NCBI GenBank assembly: GCA_003247575.1
Contig: QJZC01000020.1
Span: forward strand, 170,493 to 234,492
Length of the DNA: 64,000 nt
Direction of reading: 5' to 3'
DNA from: Pseudomonadota bacterium
Lineage (GTDB): Bacteria > Myxococcota_A > UBA9160 > SZUA-336
This document shows positions 61,077 through 64,000 of this stretch, in pieces. Under the pieces are notes generated by a model. It worked only from the letters and a program-made list of their open reading frames with translations. It had not been told where the DNA came from and made no database searches. How positions within the stretch are numbered: the first letter of the stretch is position 1; each line of letters starts with the position of its first letter. The position numbers and the translations under genes were made by a program.

Positions 61077-64000
61077 GTGGTGCGATTACGAAGCTGGCTC
61101 GGTGCAGGCATTTGCGTTGCAGCCCTGTTTTCTGTCTCCGCTCGCGCGCAAGCGCAGGGCGGCACGTACGTAAACTTCGAGACCATCCCGACCCGCGCGT
61201 TGGCGATGTCTCCAGATGGCACGCGGCTGTTCGTCGCAAATACTCCCGATGGTCGTCTCGAGATCTTCGATATCGACGAGTCGGGTTCGTTGCAGGCTTC
61301 TGGCTCCGTCACGGTCGGTCTAGACCCTGTAGCCGTGGCCGCGCGCAATGATTCCGAGGTCTGGGTGGTCAACCTCCTGTCGGACAGCGTCAGCATCGTC
61401 GACGTGTCGGGGGTTCCGCGAGTCGTGCGCACCCTGCTCGTCGGAGACGAGCCGCGCGACATCGTGTTCGCTGGACCCGGTGGAGATCGCGCCTTCATCA
61501 CGGCGGCTCGCCGAGGCCAGAACCATCCCGATGACACCGTGGACGAGACGCAGCGGCCGAGCATCGGCAGAGCGGACGTATGGGTCTTCGATGCCAATCA
61601 GCTCGGCGCGGCGGTCGGCGGCACACCGCTCACGATCGTCACCCTGTTCGCCGACAAGCCGGGCGCACTGACGACGACTCCCGATGGGAGCACGGTCTTC
61701 GTGTCCATCTTCACGTCGGGCAACGACACCACCACGATCAGCGACCAGGCCGTGTGCGGAAGCACCGGCCAAGCGGGCCGCTCGGGTACGTCGGACCAAG
61801 ACGACGGCCCCTGTGCCCTGCCGAATGGCGGGACCTCGCCCGGCGGCAACGTCGGGCCGAACCGGAGCCAGGTCGGAAATGTTCCCAATCCGCGGACCGG
61901 GCTCATCGTCAAGCTCGATCGATCCAGCGGGAGCTGGCTCGACGCGGCCGGGCGGGACTGGCGTGATGCGGTGCCTTTCACCCTGCCCGACAACGATGTC
62001 TTCGCCATCGACGCGACCGCTACTCCACCGCGAGAGTCCGGTTCCTTTCAGGGTGTGGGTACCCTGAACAAGAGCCTCGCAGTCAATCCTGCAAGTGGGA
62101 AGCTCTTTGCAGCGACCATCGAGGCGATCAATACGAACCGCTTCATCTCCCTGCCGGCCGCGGGAATGGTCCCGAACCCGAGCGGGCAGGGCGGCGCAGC
62201 CCCAACCGCCGATCCCGTCACCGGCAAGACACTGAATGGCCATCTGTACGAGTCGCGCATCGCGATCCTCGAGCAAGGTCAGCCGGTCGTCTCGCGCCAC
62301 CTCAACAAGCACATCGACTACGAGGTCGTGCCGTCGCCCCCCGGTGTGAAGGAGCGCAGCGTGGCGGATCCGCAGGGGCTGGCATTCTCGGCGGACGGCA
62401 GCACCTTGTTCGTCGCCGGTCTGGGCTCGAACAAGATCATTCCCTTCCAGACCGCGGCGCTCGAGGACGACTCGTTCGTCCCCGACGCTTCCACGCACAT
62501 TGCACTGTCCGGAGACGGCGGCCCGACGGACATGATCATCCGCGGCAATCGGATGTTCGTCTACAAGCGGTTCGACAACGCCGTTGCCACGATCGATCTC
62601 GACCAGCGACAAGAGGTCGCGGTCGCCGATCTCTTCAGCCCGGAGCCTCCCGCAGTCACACGCGGGCGCAAGTTCTTCTACGACGCGCAGCTCACGTCGA
62701 GCAATGGTGAGGCCAACTGCAACGTCTGTCATCCGGCCGCGGACAAGGACGATCTCGCCTGGAACCTGGGAACTCCTTTTGCTGGGAACTCTCCCAATCC
62801 CAATCCGTTCATCGCGAACATCGCGGCGGGTAGCGAGTTCAATCCGCTCAAGGGGCCGATGACGGTGCTCACTCTGCGTGGGATCAAGGACAGCGGCCCA
62901 ATGTTCTGGCGGGGCGACGCAACCAACGCTCAGGATCCGCTGGACGAGCGCCGGAACTTCCAGAACTTCAACGTCGTGTTCCCGGCGCTGCTCGGCCGCG
63001 AGTCCGAGCTCCCGGATCGGGACTTCCAGGCCTTCACGGATTGGGTGCTCACACTGGTTCCGCCGCCGAACCCGCATCGGCCGCTCGATGGGCAGCTGAA
63101 CGCGAACCAAGCCGCCGGTGAGAACGTCTTCTTCGGCGGCGAGGGCCCAACCGATGGACCGTTCAACTGCAATACGTGCCACGCGACCGATCCCGCCCAG
63201 GGGTTCTTCGGTACCCGTGGGGCACAGTCGGTCGAGGGCGAGACGCAGGAGTTCAAGGTGACTCAGCTGCGCACGACCTACGACAAGGTGGGCATGTTCG
63301 GCCAAACCGATGGTCGCAACGGAGATCCGCGTACTCTCGGTGGCCCACGCGGGCAGGGGATCGGGCCGCAAATTCGGGCCACGGGAAATCTGCACGACGG
63401 ATCTGCTGCTGGCCCCGAAGACTTCCTGACGGCGGGGGTGTTCCGGCTGGATACGCGCCAGCTTCGACAGGTGGTGGACTTCGTCTATGCGTTCCCAAGC
63501 AATCTCGCACCGGTGGTGGGGCAGCAGGTGACGCTCGGTTCGACGAGTGGTGCCGACGCCCTGTCACGCGTCGGATTGCTCATGGACCGCGCGGGGACGC
63601 GTTTCGTACTTCCCGGTGGAGCCGTTGCGACGGAGTGCGATCTGGTTGCCAAGGGGGTCGTGAACGGTGTGCAGCGGGGCTTCCTCTTCCAGCCCGCGCA
63701 GGGTGCCTTCAGTGATGACGCGGGGGGGCGGATCTCGGCAGATGACCTGCTGGATCAGGCGCGAACGCCCGGACAGGAGCTGACCTTCACCTGCATCTAC
63801 CCAGGAGCGGGCCAGCGGTTCGGCGTGGATCGTGATCTCGACGGTCAGCTGGACAGTGTGGGCGCGATGCAGCCGCCGGCACCCCAGCCGCCGGTCGTCC
63901 AGCCGCCGGTTCAGCAGCCACCCGTGGTGCAGCCACCGGCACCGCAGCCGCCGCGCATGGACCCACCGAACCGGAACCGCAACTTCATCCAGATCCTACT
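61077..64000 (+). CDS. Exported beta-propeller plus di-haem c-type cytochrome protein (partial)
   Basis: The frame opens at GTG 61077 (or GTG 61080), six nucleotides after GGAGGAGGA, and remains open to the window edge, at least 974 codons. A signal peptide ([15 protein letters not shown]) is followed by a YVTN-type propeller ([39 protein letters not shown]). Two haem sites appear at [12 protein letters not shown] and [12 protein letters not shown], as in di-haem peroxidase/MauG-like families, with [13 protein letters not shown] between. A Pro/Gln-rich tail ([12 protein letters not shown]) begins at about 63880. The electron-transfer role is inferred; the C-terminus is outside the window. Confidence 0.8.
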   Translation, partial: MVRLRSWLGAGICVAALFSVSARAQAQGGTYVNFETIPTRALAMSPDGTRLFVANTPDGRLEIFDIDESGSLQASGSVTVGLDPVAVAARNDSEVWVVNLLSDSVSIVDVSGVPRVVRTLLVGDEPRDIVFAGPGGDRAFITAARRGQNHPDDTVDETQRPSIGRADVWVFDANQLGAAVGGTPLTIVTLFADKPGALTTTPDGSTVFVSIFTSGNDTTTISDQAVCGSTGQAGRSGTSDQDDGPCALPNGGTSPGGNVGPNRSQVGNVPNPRTGLIVKLDRSSGSWLDAAGRDWRDAVPFTLPDNDVFAIDATATPPRESGSFQGVGTLNKSLAVNPASGKLFAATIEAINTNRFISLPAAGMVPNPSGQGGAAPTADPVTGKTLNGHLYESRIAILEQGQPVVSRHLNKHIDYEVVPSPPGVKERSVADPQGLAFSADGSTLFVAGLGSNKIIPFQTAALEDDSFVPDASTHIALSGDGGPTDMIIRGNRMFVYKRFDNAVATIDLDQRQEVAVADLFSPEPPAVTRGRKFFYDAQLTSSNGEANCNVCHPAADKDDLAWNLGTPFAGNSPNPNPFIANIAAGSEFNPLKGPMTVLTLRGIKDSGPMFWRGDATNAQDPLDERRNFQNFNVVFPALLGRESELPDRDFQAFTDWVLTLVPPPNPHRPLDGQLNANQAAGENVFFGGEGPTDGPFNCNTCHATDPAQGFFGTRGAQSVEGETQEFKVTQLRTTYDKVGMFGQTDGRNGDPRTLGGPRGQGIGPQIRATGNLHDGSAAGPEDFLTAGVFRLDTRQLRQVVDFVYAFPSNLAPVVGQQVTLGSTSGADALSRVGLLMDRAGTRFVLPGGAVATECDLVAKGVVNGVQRGFLFQPAQGAFSDDAGGRISADDLLDQARTPGQELTFTCIYPGAGQRFGVDRDLDGQLDSVGAMQPPAPQPPVVQPPVQQPPVVQPPAPQPPRMDPPNRNRNFIQIL

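Noticed and set aside
61320..63395. 691-residue minus-strand open frame
   Set aside because: It is antisense to the propeller-cytochrome gene, which has a signal peptide and two CxxCH sites.

Overview
The window is 64 kb of high-GC, densely coding Gram-negative chromosome. The gene set (lipoboxes, OmpA, SlipAM-like and YadA-like surface proteins, many hybrid histidine kinases, CSLREA and DUF4394 secreted proteins, DUF3237 and GFA fragments) suggests a Myxococcota, Binatota or 'deltaproteobacterial' lineage. That is an inference from gene content only. No rRNA, tRNA, CRISPR array, transposase or integrase was seen.

Layout. (1) 1-6337, minus strand: the promoter-proximal half of an extracellular contractile injection system (eCIS) operon, in the order DUF4255/Pvc16-type protein, sheath, tube, a long disordered protein, LysM/Afp7-like hub, VgrG-like spike, PAAR-like tip; it runs off the left edge. 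(2) 6.7-16.2 kb: a small exported protein, a DUF3237 remnant, a spermidine-synthase-like membrane protein followed by a TMTC-like TPR membrane protein, an O-acyltransferase, a LysR regulator with a broken C-terminus, and a DUF4398/OmpA lipoprotein pair. (3) 16.6-27.6 kb: a CSLREA/beta-helix lipoprotein, then an 8-kb signalling island of three hybrid histidine kinases. Two of the kinases are each coupled to a small paralogous CPFG/C-MMTSNVFG protein (methanogen-output-domain-1-like). A DUF4394 secreted protein follows. (4) 27.9-36.5 kb: isochorismatase, GDSL hydrolase, GST, a divergent TetR/hydrolase pair with a clear operator-promoter, an operon of HEAT-repeat protein, sterol-desaturase-like protein and lipoprotein, a YadA-head-like repeat protein, and a decayed GFA gene. 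(5) 37.1-43.8 kb: a complete nitrous oxide reduction (nos) operon with cytochrome c, nosZ (clade II type), nosD, nosF, nosL, nosY and a membrane protein. (6) 43.8-55.3 kb: a LysR/GST pair, a secreted protein with a lysozyme-like remnant beside it, a TPR/beta-barrel plus FecR-domain pair, a LysR/beta-helix pair, and a hybrid kinase overlapping a substrate-binding lipoprotein that lacks about 115 central residues. (7) 56.2-59.2 kb: a compact three-gene cassette of unknown protein, ComEC-like MBL hydrolase and patatin phospholipase. (8) 59.5-64 kb: a secreted Cys/VPxGF repeat protein and a long beta-propeller/c-type cytochrome that runs off the right edge.

How the parts work together. The nos operon would let the cell respire N2O: NosZ catalyses, NosDFY and NosL supply copper, and the cytochrome probably feeds electrons. 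The eCIS would assemble a phage-tail-like injector. The kinases form a sensory hub without DNA-binding outputs in the window. The two clearest unexplained signals are the paired kinase/MOD1-like modules with the MBL-patatin cassette, and a 72-nt hairpin with compensatory stem changes and an invariant 19-nt loop, present twice, each time between convergent genes.
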